Shown here piece after piece: positions 11,026 to 23,500 of a stretch of 64,000 bases of DNA. The stretch lies in assembly GCA_025331125.1 (NCBI GenBank), contig JAOALB010000064.1, positions 124,001 to 188,000 on the forward strand, written 5' to 3'. The notes below the pieces were generated by a model, which made no database searches, was not told the DNA's origin, and saw only the letters and a program-made list of their open reading frames with translations. Both the position numbers and the translations under genes were made by a program. Source of the DNA: Mycogone perniciosa. Its lineage: Eukaryota; Ascomycota; Sordariomycetes; Hypocreales; Hypocreaceae. Position 1 is the first letter of the stretch, and each line of letters opens with the position of its first letter.

Positions 11026-12330
11026 ATGGCTTCTTCAAACAGTCGATGGCGCCTCAAACCTTCTTCTGAATTTCTTAGCGGACCCCTCTCCCCTGAACTT
11101 GAGCAGGCTCTGGTGGACGGTCTCCGTCGTCTCAATCTGCTGGACTCTATTTCCGATGCAGACACCGATCCTGCTCCCATCGCTCATCTTACGACAACCG
11201 ATCGTGAGTTGAACCGAATGCTGTCGCTCCATAGCGAGATCTCCACCACCTCCGCAACAGCTGAACGACACGCCACTGCCCAGAAAAGAGACAAAGAATC
11301 GTTCAGAAAGATCGGTGCTGGTGCTTGCGGTGCCATTTTCGCCCAGGATGGACATTCGATGGTGGTTAAACTGTCCAAAACCGATGATCACGACTTCTTG
11401 TGGAACGACTATGTCATGCACAAGAGGATTGAGGAGCAGTTCAACAAGTACCACATCAACGAGATTCAAGTTCCAGAATGCTACTACTACGTGCCTGTCA
11501 ACCAAACTGCGTACTTTGAGGAGCATCCATCACTTGTCGAAGTAGCGGAAAAGGTTTGTCGCTTCCCAACAAATGCACTTGTTTCTGAGCGCATCCTGCC
11601 ACTTCCAAAGCCTACTCGCAACTTTCTCATCGAAAAGTACTGCGCTCCCAGGAACAAAGCTGCAGCTTTGTCCGACTCTGCAAACGACGACTGTCTGGTG
11701 AGACTATACCTGGGCTCATCACATGGCAAACGCAATGGCATGTTTTTCTCTCTCCGAAACTTCAAGTTGCATCTCAATCAGATGCTGGAGATTCGCTTGG
11801 ATGTCCAAGAAATTGCTCGTAGGATGGCAATTGCGATGGCAATCATGCACTGGGGGGCTAAAACAGATGCCCGGGATATCGAATTTGTCCTGGGGAGTTC
11901 ATCAAAAAAAGCTTCGCTCGCTGTTCCCTCCAAAGCTCTGGACAAACTGGAACCACACACATATACCGGCCCACGCTCCAACAACACTGAAGATTTTTTC
12001 CGCCGAATCACACACCTTTGGGTACTCGATTTCAATCAAGTTCGGCCAATTACAATGGATGCTGCCGGTGTTGCTCAGGCGGTAGAAGCGGCCAGAATCA
12101 ACGATCCTTATCTCCCCAAGCCCCGACAGGAATCTACAGCTGAGAAAAAGGTGTGGAATACATTTGTTGTCAGTTACCTCGGAGCTGCGGATGTTGTCCT
12201 GAAGGATGGAGGATATGGTGATAAAGAATTGGCTTTGCCACGCATGTTTCTTCGTGGGCTCATTGACACGCAGGAGCAGAAGCAGAAGCAGCAAGCAGAG
12301 GAAGCGCGGAAGACGCTGGGGGAACCTTGA
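11026..12330 (+). CDS. DUF3669 domain protein
   Basis: Intronless, 434 residues. A low-complexity N-terminus is followed by a glycine-rich loop (IGAGACGAIFAQDG) reminiscent of a kinase phosphate loop and VVKLSK, which could carry the ATP lysine. Further landmarks of the fungal DUF3669 family are FLIEKYC, the helical segment DVQEIARRMAIAMAIMHW, the acidic DARDIEFVLGSS and the C-terminal LWVLDFNQVRPI. The C-terminus is charged and Gln/Lys-rich. No biochemical function is established for the family to my knowledge; the kinase-like resemblance is my reading, and a clear HRD/DFG pair is absent. Confidence 0.8.
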   Translation: MASSNSRWRLKPSSEFLSGPLSPELEQALVDGLRRLNLLDSISDADTDPAPIAHLTTTDRELNRMLSLHSEISTTSATAERHATAQKRDKESFRKIGAGACGAIFAQDGHSMVVKLSKTDDHDFLWNDYVMHKRIEEQFNKYHINEIQVPECYYYVPVNQTAYFEEHPSLVEVAEKVCRFPTNALVSERILPLPKPTRNFLIEKYCAPRNKAAALSDSANDDCLVRLYLGSSHGKRNGMFFSLRNFKLHLNQMLEIRLDVQEIARRMAIAMAIMHWGAKTDARDIEFVLGSSSKKASLAVPSKALDKLEPHTYTGPRSNNTEDFFRRITHLWVLDFNQVRPITMDAAGVAQAVEAARINDPYLPKPRQESTAEKKVWNTFVVSYLGAADVVLKDGGYGDKELALPRMFLRGLIDTQEQKQKQQAEEARKTLGEP

Positions 12331-13615
12331 TCAACTCCTTGTATTCTAGTAGGTAGCCATTAGAGGACGGTAAACAGTTCTCTGCGTTGTTATTATCTAC
12401 TCTACTCATACCAAGTAAGACTGAAACCCTCCGAATCTTTGCTTATGTGACTACCACCCACCACTGTGTCATCCAACGCTTGTATTCATACCATCTAGAA
12501 GACCGTATAGCCGTCAAAATCTGGATAGAACCAACCGTATTGTTAGCCTCGAATGAATTAGGAGAATAGCTACTCATACCGAGGATATGAGGCCATAATT
12601 CCCTTATTCCTAGCTAGCAGACCATCAACTATCTTTTCACATTTTCCACCAATTCGATCGTGCGTTCCCGTATGTAAAATTGAGCTCGCAGTGTAGAGTA
12701 GAGCAGTTTGATTCGTTTGAAGTGTTCCAGCAGGCACAGAAACAGCCCAAAAGCTACCGACATCTCTCCCGAACAAATTACTGGAATCATACAGCCCTAA
12801 CACCCTTGCCAAGTTATTCTTCTACTTTCTGATTCCTGCTACTCGACCTTGAACCCGGTATTGGCTGTGGCCATGAATAGACACTTGATTGTTGATCTAA
12901 TAAGATACTTCTTTAACTTTCCGTCACACATCCCAGGCTTCCCGCATTATCGACTTGCCGCTTGCTGCGTTTGTGTGCTTGTTGTGCGCGTTTCTCGACA
13001 GAAAAGGGAGACTGACAAACTCATTACATGGAATTTGTCTTCAGATGCTCTCCACGGATGTAGTAATGCTGGATTTCTGGTATATCGACTTCGAGGGGAA
13101 TAGAATCGTCAGGATGATGGGAGAAAGCATTGGAGTCGAAACGGGGATTTTGTAGTTATCCATTAAACCTTTCTGAGAATAGAAAAAAAGACGCTTAGAC
13201 GGATGTAATTTGACGACTGTTGATAAGTCTAGCAAAGTCAAGTGTAGGTACACATTAGCACTTCACCATATTACAAACGAATATTTAGGGACATGATGAA
13301 TACCATCTTTCAAAAGACTCTATTTCCTCGTTTCATCGATATCTAATCCTCCACAATGCTCAGGTATGCAGGTATACGCCCCTTTATACATATACATGAT
13401 ATTCGACTCGCCATGAAAAGCAGAGTGTAGTTTGACTCCAGAAACAGCACTCGAAATGATATTGACTTGCTTCCCAAGGAGCTGCCCCAAAGACCTCCTT
13501 CACGCGTTTGCGAACATGTTCAAGACGACAACGATGAGAACGGCATGCTGCTGGCCGCGAGTCCAACTTCTCACATGGATTGCGCGCCATTATTCTCCCA
13601 TCCAAGGCAGCTCGC
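12331..13615. other. Gene-poor spacer, 1.3 kb
   Basis: Convergent spacer between the DUF3669 gene and the SSF transporter. It is relatively AT-rich. I found no frame with a recognisable domain, no tRNA and no obvious repeat. Confidence 0.4.
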
Positions 13616-15874
13616 CTAAAAGAACTTGCCAACCTTGGAGGTGCTCGTCACCGCCACCGGCCGATCAAGACCAGTGAAGCGCTCGTTACGCATCCTGGCC
13701 AAGACATACTGCACCGACAGCCTCACAGCCAGGGCTAAAAACCCCCAAATGACGGCTCCCACAGGGGCCGCCACGAACGCGCCAAAGACACCCCAGTCTC
13801 CGGCGTACAGACCTTGCTGAACGAGAATCAGCTCTCCTCCGCTCTTGGCATCGCCGTAATAGATTGTGCCAAAGATAAAGACAGTGAGAATGCCGCCCAG
13901 ACCGCCGACGACGACCTCGAAGCCGCGCCACCAGTAGAACTTGCTCTCCCATAGGCCGAGAACCAGGGGCGGGATGGCTGCCGACGAGACAAGATCGCTG
14001 ATGAGGAAGATTTGCAGGATCGACGGGGCTTTGAGAGCAATCACCACGGTAGGGATGATGACGAGAACCACCATGGCGCGAATGACCCAGATGCTGAGGC
14101 GGTTGCGGAACAAGTCGTTGGACGCGGACGATACCATGGCCGACTGCAGACTGTCAAAGGCAGAGACGCTGAGACTGACCACCATAACGAGGACAATGCC
14201 GATGACCCAATTCGGTAGCAGCTCGAGCAGAACGAAAAAGGCGACCGATCCGTCCTGCTCAGGATCACCAGGCCAGGCACCGGACCAGGCGGCGATGAGG
14301 CCCGTTGAGCCGACGAGCGTGAGGATACACAGGATGGCTATCGTAGCGACAGACACGCCGATCCAGAGATCCTTGTCCGTCTTGGAGGAGAACGTTCGCA
14401 GCCAAAAGTTGGATAGGAAGAAGTCGTTGGTGAGAACGGCAACGGGCAGGACGTAAAGGAGCTGCCAGCCGATAAGTGTGGGCTTGGTGAGGCCGGACGA
14501 GTCGATGAGGTCGCGATTGATCTCCGTTTTGACGCCAATAGTGATAGTAGCGATGAGGATGAGGCCAACGACCATGGCGCCTTGAACGACGTCGGTAAGG
14601 AATGAGATCTTGAAGCCACCGAGTGCTGCAGAGCGTAAGTCAGCCAAGCCTCTCCTACTACTTCAATCTCACACTTACACGTATAGATCGTAGTTACCAC
14701 ACACTGGACAATGATGACCGGTAACCCATCCAGTCCCGTCAGTGTATTGACAACCTGTCCAATAGCCGACAGTTCAGCCACCATGTACAGAAACAGCGTG
14801 ACGAGCGTCATAAAGCTGAGGTACAGCATCGCAACAGTGCCATAACGCTGCCGCGTCCATTCAGTCAAGACGAAGCCCTCGGGACACTTGCGTCTGATGA
14901 TGGGGCCAAGAGCACCAAACACAAGCAAAGGCAACGCCGAAGCGAGAGCGTAGATAACAACGCCTTGGACGCCTGCGATGGTGGCAAGTTCCGGATAGCT
15001 GAAAAGAATACCGGACCCAAGAGCTGCGGAGGTCAGTATCATCAGAACGTTAGGGGGGGAGAAGGGGTTTGGAGCGGCAGCACGTTTCCCACGCAAGCAT
15101 TAACTTGATCGAGTAATCACGGTACAATCTCAGCTTCGTTTCCACAGCGCGGCATCTCCCTTGGTGAAGGATACGGAGGCAAGTTCCATACCTCCCAAGG
15201 GTTGGATCTCGCACATGTGTCAAGTCGGCGCCCGTAGTGAGCCGCATCCCCTCCCTCCTCTTCTTCTCTCGCATGAGTCCTCCAAATGATTCTGGGCACG
15301 AAACAGCCTGCAGATTAGTAGCAGAGTGATGACACGCTGCAGAGAAGAAGAGGAGGGAGAGGACAAAGATTGCTTTCGGTGGGATACGAACCTAGTCAAA
15401 GCCCAAATTTTGTGGTCGGCTTGTCTTTATGGAATTCCATTTCCAAATGACATATGATACTGCTGTCTGTCGTTGCCACCGCTCCGGGGAGGGAGAATGC
15501 GCCCATTTCGCTCATCACTCACCAGAGGCGATGAAGTTCAGCGCCAGGGGGAAAGCTGTGAGATAGCACACGTTAGTTTCGATTCTCTCGCCTCCTTGCA
15601 AGATTGAGGGCAGATTTAAAATAAATAAATCGAGGGTTGTTGGTCTGACCAGTTTGCGTTCCATTGCTTGAGAGAAAGTCCGTCTTGGGCTGCTTTCTCA
15701 TATTCCAGGCGATTCCTGTTCCCAAAAGCCTATAATAGCTTTATTAGCTGCAAGTTTCTCATCAATGCAAAAAAAATATCGAGACTTTGCTCGTATAGTG
15801 AGTGATGCGCACAGGAAAAGTCCATAGGTGACATAAATGACGGCATTCGATGCCGCAGAAGATGGTTGACCCAT
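13616..15874 (-). CDS. Sodium:solute symporter family (SSF/SLC5) permease, DUR3-like
   Basis: Plasma-membrane type transporter with many hydrophobic spans. Several introns must be spliced: the start ATG at 15872-15874 (MGQPSSAASNAVIYVTYGLF), a second exon encoding LLGTGIAWNMRKQPKTDFLS, a 33-nt exon around 15524-15556 (FPLALNFIAS), a large exon from ALGSGILFSYPELATIAG through PEGFVLTEWTRQRYGTVAM, and a last exon from SLGGFKISFLTDVVQGAMVV to the stop at 13616-13618. The SSF landmarks LGGFK.SFLTD.VQ and SLSVSAFDSLQSAMVSS (sodium-site helix region) are present. Relatives include fungal urea permeases, but this subgroup lacks the canonical DUR3 N-terminus, so the substrate is unknown. The second donor (GTCAGA) and first donor (GTGCGC) are weak, so 5' exon edges need transcript support. 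Confidence 0.82.
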
Positions 15875-17262
15875 CGCGTAATGACGTCGAGATAAGACAC
15901 GAATACCGATCGGTTCAGAGCACTCAATTAAAGTGTTTGAAGAGACTGAGAATGTCGCAAAACGTTGAGGTGAGAAGAGAAAAGAAAAAAAGCTCATTAC
16001 GGATGAAAAGCCTTATCACAACACGCTACCAACTTGGGTCTAGTCGACAGGGACACGTGCGACGATAACAAGGGACTTGACGGGATTTCTCTTCTCTTTA
16101 CATCACCATCTCGGAATTTTCGAGATCCACATTCACCTACGAGGACCAGATATTGGTGGGAAAACTCCCTTTTCTATTTAGTGGTCTATCTATTTACGCG
16201 TGTCTCTCTAGTAAGACTTGATAGGGCTGGAGAAACCCCCAAACCCATCCTGATTATTATCGCAAGATCGACCATTTGTAAATCCATTGTGCCCCTGTTC
16301 CCTGTAATACTTAAACACCGGCCGAGTCGAGACGTTTTATGATGGGCAGAAATGACACCAACCAAAGAATGAAGAATACCCCAAGAGGAGGTATTTCCAA
16401 TGTTTCGGTATTAGGCAAACTTGACCCCGAGATGTGTCTCTTCCCAGCCAAACTCCTACATGTCGAAAATGAGAAAGAAAAGAAACTTTTAGCTGCCCGT
16501 GTGCTGAGCGTATGCGGTGTGTCGATCGAGTGGTCGAACGAATCTTGTGTCGGTCGCCATGAATGGAAGCTTGCCGGCAGAGAAGTCGAAGGCTCGTTCG
16601 TTGCTCGTCAAAGTACCGCCGCGAATCTCCTTGAGTTGGAGGATTGCTCAATGCGTGCTGTCGCAGATTAGAAAAACAGAAACCAGCGTCACGCCGAGTT
16701 GTGGCTATGCCACGATATGGATGGGTGTTGAACTCATCCAGCTCACCAGAAACCATGTTCTGAGAATCGGTGACACGAAAGAGAAATGAATCATTTATAC
16801 GAATCAAGGTGACCCCGAATCAGCGCATGTCGGAAAGCAGGCAAGTGTCGGACTTCAATAGGGAGCATGAATGCTCAAGCGCCGAAATGCCCAGGCATGA
16901 AAGCCAATCCGAGGTGCTGTCATAACGAGAAACGAAGTGTTGGCCAACTTCTCTGTTGGCGTCCTCGCCTTTGACGGCCTGCGGGGGAGCAGACTGAGAT
17001 CGCGAGACGTAGGCCCACATCAATGAGTGAGCTACTCGAGTTCGAAAGGCAAATGCAAAGAAAAGCACCAATGCTCACAAGTGCGACCTTTTTTTTGTGT
17101 TTTGCGAATATTTTTGGCAAAGAAAGCAGAAGGGGACAACGCAACAAGACACTCCCATGATCATGATGCACCTCGAAGAAGCTCAAGGCACAAGTGTGTC
17201 GAGAGGCAAAGTTCGGGTCCTCGATGTAAGCGAGGAGTGCAAAATGACGTTAGATGTGCGGT
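15875..17262. other. Spacer between SSF permease and RRM gene, 1.4 kb
   Basis: It holds the upstream region of the permease and the 3' side of the RRM gene. Open frames of 80-150 codons cross it on both strands, but none has coding-like composition or a family match. No structural RNA was recognised. Confidence 0.4.
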
Positions 17263-20128
17263 TTAGTTGGCCGGCTGCTTGTCCTTGCTGTCAGCCTTCT
17301 TGTGGCCTTTGGTCTCGGGCTTTTCCTTGGACTCCTTCTTGTCAGACTTGCTGTCCTTGGAAGAAGTGGTGTCGGATCTCTTCTTGGTGTCCGACCTCTT
17401 TTGCTCTTCAGCCTGGGACGATCCGGTAGGGCGAGTAGGAGTCTCAATGGGGGGCATTGCGCCATATGGAGCCATCATCGGGTACATAGTGTACATGTCA
17501 TGGTACGGCGTGTAGTACGAACCGGGGTAGGCGCCGTACATCATTGGAGCACCCTGAGGGGTCATGGGGCTGGGCATGTAAGAAGGCATAGGCGTGTAGC
17601 CATAGGGAGAGTAAGGAGGCATCATGGGATACCCCATGGGAGGGATACCAGCCGACATGGTTGCCTTGGCCTCACTGACAGCAGGGGACGCCGCGGCAGC
17701 CTTGCCTTTGCCCTTCGTGTCCTCGCCATCAGTCTCAGTGGCTTTACCCTTGCCTTTGACGTCTTCCTTTTCCTCTCAGCCTTGTCCTGATCCTTGGCCT
17801 CTTCCACCTTCGTCTCTTTGGGTTTGTCGTCATCTTGAGCGGCTTCCTCCTTGACTTCTTCCTTGGCTTCCTCCCTGACTTCTTCCTTGACCTTCCCCTT
17901 GGCTTCCTTCTTGGCTTCCTCCTTAGCTTCATCCTTGACCTCATCCACGTCCTTGATGTCTTCAGACTCCTTGGAAGCGGCTGGCTTCACATCAGTGGGA
18001 GCTGTTGTTTTCTCAGTAGCCTTTGGGCTCTCTGGTGGGGCAGGTCCAGCATCGGCCGAGGACGTAGAAAAACGAGACACATGTCGAGGGACACGACGAA
18101 GAGAGTGATGATAAGCTCCGCCAGAGTAGGCCCCACCAGTGTATCCCGCAGAGTATCCTGAGTATCCTGTGGGAGACGCAAATGCACCGGAGTAGCCGCC
18201 GCTCGGGGATACGAATGCTCCTGAATGACCAACAGTAGGCGATTGGTAGGCGCCGGCATACATTGAAGCCTGGCCAGTTTCGAAAGCGCCCCCGGTACGG
18301 CGACGGCTGGTCGAGGGCCGTTGAAATGGTGTGTGTGAGGTCTGCTGCTGGTTCTGGTTTTCGAAGAGCCTCGATTGCTTCCGTGCCACCTTGATAACGT
18401 GACCGTCCAATTCCGTATTGTGCTAGAAAAGGTCAGCATGACAATATCCGTAGCAGAATAAACGGTATGGTGCTTACGTAGGCCGCAATGGCATCGTCAA
18501 TGGAGTCGGGGCGTACGAACTCAACAAAGGCAAAGCAAATCTCAATGGCTATGAAATTTGTAAGTAATCTGAAATGTCATACACGCAGGACAGGGGTTTG
18601 TAATCCTTACATCTATTGTCGTTCTGAGGAATCATCTTCCTCTTCACATCGACATTGAGAACCCTGCCAAAAGCGCGGGCAATCTCAGTGAGAGTCTCTT
18701 CGGTCATGGTAAGAGGCAAGTTGCCAAAGAATGCCGAGCGACGGTCCCGGTCGTACTGAAGCATCATGCTAGTATCATCATTGACGCGCTTTTGTTCTTG
18801 CGGCCTCTCGGTCATCTTGGGATCGTATGGGATGACACAATACACACGGTCCTTCAGGAGTGCCTGAACCTATACTTCAGTTAATTGTTCATTAATTTCG
18901 GCATAGATAGGTGGAATTGTGACTTACACGATGAAGATCTCGCTTGGGGTCGTACAACTTGTACTGAACCACCATGGCAGATGGCAACTTGAGGATTGTC
19001 TGAAGGTTTCGCTCCAGAGGCCATACCTTGGCGATCTCACCAAGCATCCCAAGACGATCCCTCGCCTCTTGCTTAGTTGTTGGCAAACCCGAGGTCTTGT
19101 AGATGATGTAGGACGCTGAGCAAGTCAACACATGCAAGGGTCGGTGTAACAGTAGAATATGGAAACTTACCATGCGCTTTTGCCATTTCAGTTCTACAAG
19201 GACGGCCAAGGATGATTGCACCCTTGGCCATCTGCTCAGCTCTTTCCGCGTCGGCATCGCACTGGTCTTGTGTTAGGCAAAGGATTGTCCTCACGAGGGT
19301 AACTTTCTGACTCACAGTGAACTGGCAGAAGGCATATGGCATGCCCCGGCTGTCCCGCCGGATCTTTATAAAGACGGGACCATACTGGCTGAAGAACTTC
19401 GTGCACTCAATCTCCAATTTGCCATCATCGTATGCCTGTGTCAGACTAGAAATAGTTAGTACATAATTGGTCAAACAGTAGATGATTCGAAGCAAAAGCT
19501 TACTTAGCAGCAAAGATGCAGGCCGAAGATGGATAGATATTCTGAGCATCGATTTGGACCGGGCCTTCTGGAACGTGTGGGATAAGAGCCTGGCTGTCCT
19601 CCTCGTCCTGGGTCTCTTCTTCTTCTTCATGCTTAGGAGAGGATGGCTCCTCGAGATATTCTTCCATCTCCCTGGTAAGAGCTCTCTTGCCCTTTGCTTC
19701 GGCCTTGGAAGACTCGGTAAAGACATCGTCATCTTTGGTATTGCCCACTTGAAAGGCAAGCGTGCTAGAAACTGAGTTAGCAGCTGAAGTAGAGGAGGAG
19801 GATGGAAAAGAACATGAAAAGTCTATCGTACCTAGTCGTTCGAGGAGCCAAAAATCCGGACGATGCTGGCCGTTGGAGACTGCATAGACGTAAGTCCTAT
19901 CCACTGAGATTGGAGTTGGGGAATGACTTACACTCTGCTGCGGTCGGGGGAAAGCAGTCGAACACCTGAGCGTGGTTTTTAGCATTAGAAAAGGGACAGA
20001 TGCAGAACTTACTTACCACCACCGACTTCTTCATCCTCGGACGAAGAGGAGCGAGAAAGAACCTCGAAGGAAGACGCCTTGAAGAGGGTCTTTCTGGGAT
20101 GGCGCAACGCAGAATGCGATGGAGCCAT
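17263..20128 (-). CDS. Multi-RRM RNA-binding protein with Lys/Glu-rich tail (frame break near C-terminus)
   Basis: Start ATG at 20126-20128 (MAPSHSALRHPRKTLFKASS, then a Ser/acidic patch). About nine exons. RRM 1 has SSACIFAA, FFSQYGPVFIKIRRDSRG and the RNP1-like MPYAFCQF. A central RRM-like domain contains SGLPTTKQEARDRLG and LPSAMVVQYKLYDPKRD. The last RRM has the RNP2 RSAFFGNLPLTMTEETL and the RNP1 ICFAFVEFVRPDSIDDAI, followed by LDGHVIKVARKQ. The tail is Gly/Ser/Tyr-rich, then built of imperfect KEEAKEE/KEEVKEE repeats, then Met/Pro/Tyr-rich, ending DSKDKQPAN. Near 17747-17780 two reading frames must be connected, either by a 1-nt shift or by a 77-nt intron (17671-17747, GTAAAG...GTGAG). 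RNA binding is well supported; target and process are unknown. Confidence 0.8.
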
Positions 20129-22437
20129 GGCGACTAGGAAGATCTTATGTTTGGTTAACCACAGCGCTTTGAAGAGGAGCTGTACCACTTACTTCAATCG
20201 AGAGGAGGTCTCAGTATACGAAGGTCAACAGCGAGAAGGGCTAGGCTTTTCATAGAAGACTCAAGCCGCTCTTTCGACACGAAACCCTGATACTAGTCCA
20301 GAAGAACGAGTTTGGAGTTGGACTAAAGACTCTGCGCGTTTTTGACACGGCGCGAATAAATATCCAGTTGATGGCTGTTGTTTCCTCGTGAGTTTGATAG
20401 CAAAGCAACTCGGAAGGACGGCCACATACCGATTTTATGTTAGCCCAAGGTCAAGCACAATGAGAACTTGACTTGGAGATTTGGATTCAAATCGTCCTTT
20501 CTATCACCAAGATAGACAAGACGAAAGCCTTGAATCTCTTATTTCTTGTCAGCTGGGTCTCGGCCGCTACCAGGGACCAGGGGGGTCACTACCTTGGATA
20601 AGTTTGGCAGCGTGATGCTCTGGGCAGCGAGTCAAGGAGAAATCAGGCTTGGATCTTAACGAATTCAGACGATTTCTTGATGCTCTGATGATGAAAGATG
20701 ATGAAAGTCCCTGGCTTTCGTTAGAAATCAGTCAGTTGACGATGAGCGGGGAGAACCACCACACACCTTTGAGGCGCGACGGCGACTATCCAACCAAATT
20801 CGATGGTCGACCAGTCAAAGATGATCAGGACCTTTCTTTTGATGAAAGGTAAAGCCTAAGCGTCTTCCTGTTGATGGAAAAGGATGGAAAAGGATGTTTG
20901 TTGCAAGCTGAAGGGCAAGACGGCGAGGCAAAAGCAGATGCAAGAAGGGCACAGCCAAGAGAACTCGAGAGAAAATCTTGATGAAACAAGAAGCCTTGCA
21001 GTAAATTTTGACGATGTAAGGGACTTCTCGAAAGATCACGAAATTGTAGCTCGAATCGTTCTTGTCTGTGTGTTGGGGATAGGGCTGAGGGTTGAAGGGG
21101 GAAAATCAAAAGTGGGAGGAGGGAAAAGGTGGGAGAAGAAGGAGGAGTAGTGGCGGTCTGGCAGCTGGGAAAGGTTAGGGTAAGAGGAAATTTGGAAAGC
21201 AAACATCAATTGCTTACAGGTGACAGCTTGAGGGCTTCAACTACAAGTTAGAGACTGAGGAGTGTCCAGACAGGCCCCTGAACGCGCGAATAGGTTGAAA
21301 TAGCGTGCAAAGAAGAGGAGATAGAGTCCCAAGTATGCCTTTATAATTCGAGGGCGTTTATTGCAGACAATTGTGATCTTGTGGATGTTTGTGCTGTTGT
21401 CTTGTTCGGTTCGACCGAAGGCAACGAAATGTTCTGCCCCCTTTTCGGTACAGACGAAGGCGAGTCCGAGGAACCCTAGGAGATGTCTGTGCCAAACACT
21501 GGGCAATGTGGAATTAGGCTGAGGTTAAGAGACAGAATTCGTTACAGCAAGTTACTATTATTCGAGCCAATGCATGTTTCCTGGGTCGGCCGATGCTTCC
21601 ATGCCGCTGGCCGGGTGGCAATATGTTTGCCTGCACAGATCAGCCGCCTTGCCATGGCTAAAACTTCAGCCTGAAGTCGGACTTCGGAGAGGCCGAAATT
21701 TTCAGGTAATACTGAGTAGAGTCTGATCTTCCTACAAGGCGATCGATATGGCCATATTCTTGTCTGTCAGTTTGAAAACCTGGGTCATGGTTGGTTGGTC
21801 TGCCAGGCCTCGCTGCAAGCCATGGCTCGTCTACCGCACTATTGAATTACGCTTCAAATATGCAAGATATTATCTTTCCATGATGGGACTGGATAATTCG
21901 GCATGCTAGGGACGATTCTATAGACGCACTCGATGATCTGGAAGCACAGTGGTGGGTGGTCATGTGATGCTGCTTGCCATATCGTGAACTTGGCCTGACG
22001 ATGCGTTGACTTGGCCAGGTGTTAGGACTGACACACAACTGGCTGTAAGGTGACATTCATACGCTTCTCGAATTCCATTTTTGTATCCTCGTCGTCTAAA
22101 ATGGTCTCGACCTGACCTTTCTCCTCGAAACGATCCATCCCATCCCTCGTTGTCCTCGCGACCATACTAAGCAAATGGACAGGCCAATTCGCCTCCAAAT
22201 TCTACCAAGTTTGTCTGGGCATACGTTTTCATGCATCACCCCATCGACATGACGCACTTGATAAGCAAACAACTTCGGTTTTGGAATAGGACCAGGTGGT
22301 TAAGATATCTCTCAGCGACCCTTACTTCTAGTCATGGAAGGCTAAACAAGCACAACCAAATATGAGAGAGACATGTAACAAGAATCCGAGACTTGTGGGA
22401 CAACAACAGTTGAAAAATGGGTTCTCTACGACGTGTT

Positions 22438-23213
22438 CTAAGCTACACTCGATATTATATCAAGACGTGTCAATACGATTTCCATCATATCTCGAAGAGG
22501 AGCTTTGCTAACCGTTTCGAAAAATAGGAGCCGAAGCCAATCAGACCAGATATCCATCGTATCCAATCCCAAGTCAAAGGGTATCGAGCCGAGCGAGTTT
22601 GATAAATATTTTGGGTTGAGCCACTGGCGGTTGCTCTCATTCCAAGACGTTAGTTGGTCATTAGAAGGATGACTCGAACCATCAATGGAATCATGAAGCA
22701 TGTTCCAAAGAGACCTTCCTGTCGCTCCCATATACCCAATACCAATTTCCTTTCTCGTAGCTACTCCAAGTCGAATGCAGCTGTCTACGTGTAGTCTGCT
22801 TCCACGATTGATTCAAAATTCACCATATCTACTTGTTTACCAGCGATAAGGTTTTGTCTTCAAAACCATATGCTCTCATAGCTGTATTTCCTTGATTTTG
22901 TGTTGATTTTCAGGTTGATTCTTGTAGAGTGATCCTAATCAACGTTGCTATGTGCCTCCGATGATGAATGGCTACTGCTCCCGCATCTATTAGGACCCCG
23001 AAATCTTTCTATTGCTTCTATTTCCTTCGATACTGTAGCCAGTTCTATGATTTCCATCTCGAAAATACCTGGAAACACTTGGAACACTAGAAAAAGGTGG
23101 GAAACGCTGGGATTATAGAGTCTTGCCGTGATTTGAACGACGAAGATCGAGACTGAGAAAACGACATCTTTGGTGCCATCGAGGGAAATCAGACTTCGAA
23201 GTCCTGTCGACAA
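22438..23213 (-). CDS. Possible hypothetical protein (two coding-like segments)
   Basis: Two open segments have protein-like composition: 22935-23213 (LRSLISLDGTKDVVFSVSIF, then FEMEIIELATVSKEIEAIER) and about 22438-22785 (LHVDSCIRLGVATRKEIGIG, GATGRSLWNMLHDSIDG, ending near LTRLDIISS). They would have to be joined by an intron between about 22790 and 22940, and the true start would be further upstream because no in-frame ATG opens the first segment. I recognise no family. It may be a decayed gene or a real lineage-specific one. Confidence 0.3.
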
Positions 23214-23452
23214 GGAAATTAAAACAAAACCCGATCTATACCTTGGAGTAAAAGAATTTGATTATTTCCTTTTCACGACGTGGTTATGCTCGTGACAACG
23301 GGCCGAGCCTAGAAAGGTACGGAACGCAACACACGCGGAGCAATGGTCGGAACGATGGACCAATCAAAGCTGAATCGTACGGATTGCTCTTCGATCACTT
23401 GGATATCCATTGATGATCCAGGGTGAGCCAAAGGACCAGTGATCCAACCGCT

Positions 23453-23500
23453 CCGTACTTCGTATACGATGTACTTCGTATACATATAGAATACTTCGTT
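23453..23500. repeat. Cluster of TACTTCGTA motifs
   Basis: GTACTTCGTATAC occurs twice within 30 bp, followed by ATACTTCGTTTA. Members of the dispersed palindromic family seen elsewhere in the window. Confidence 0.6.

Noticed and set aside
13616..15874. Naming the SSF transporter DUR3 (urea)
   Set aside because: The N-terminal region differs from true DUR3 and the substrate cannot be inferred from sequence alone.
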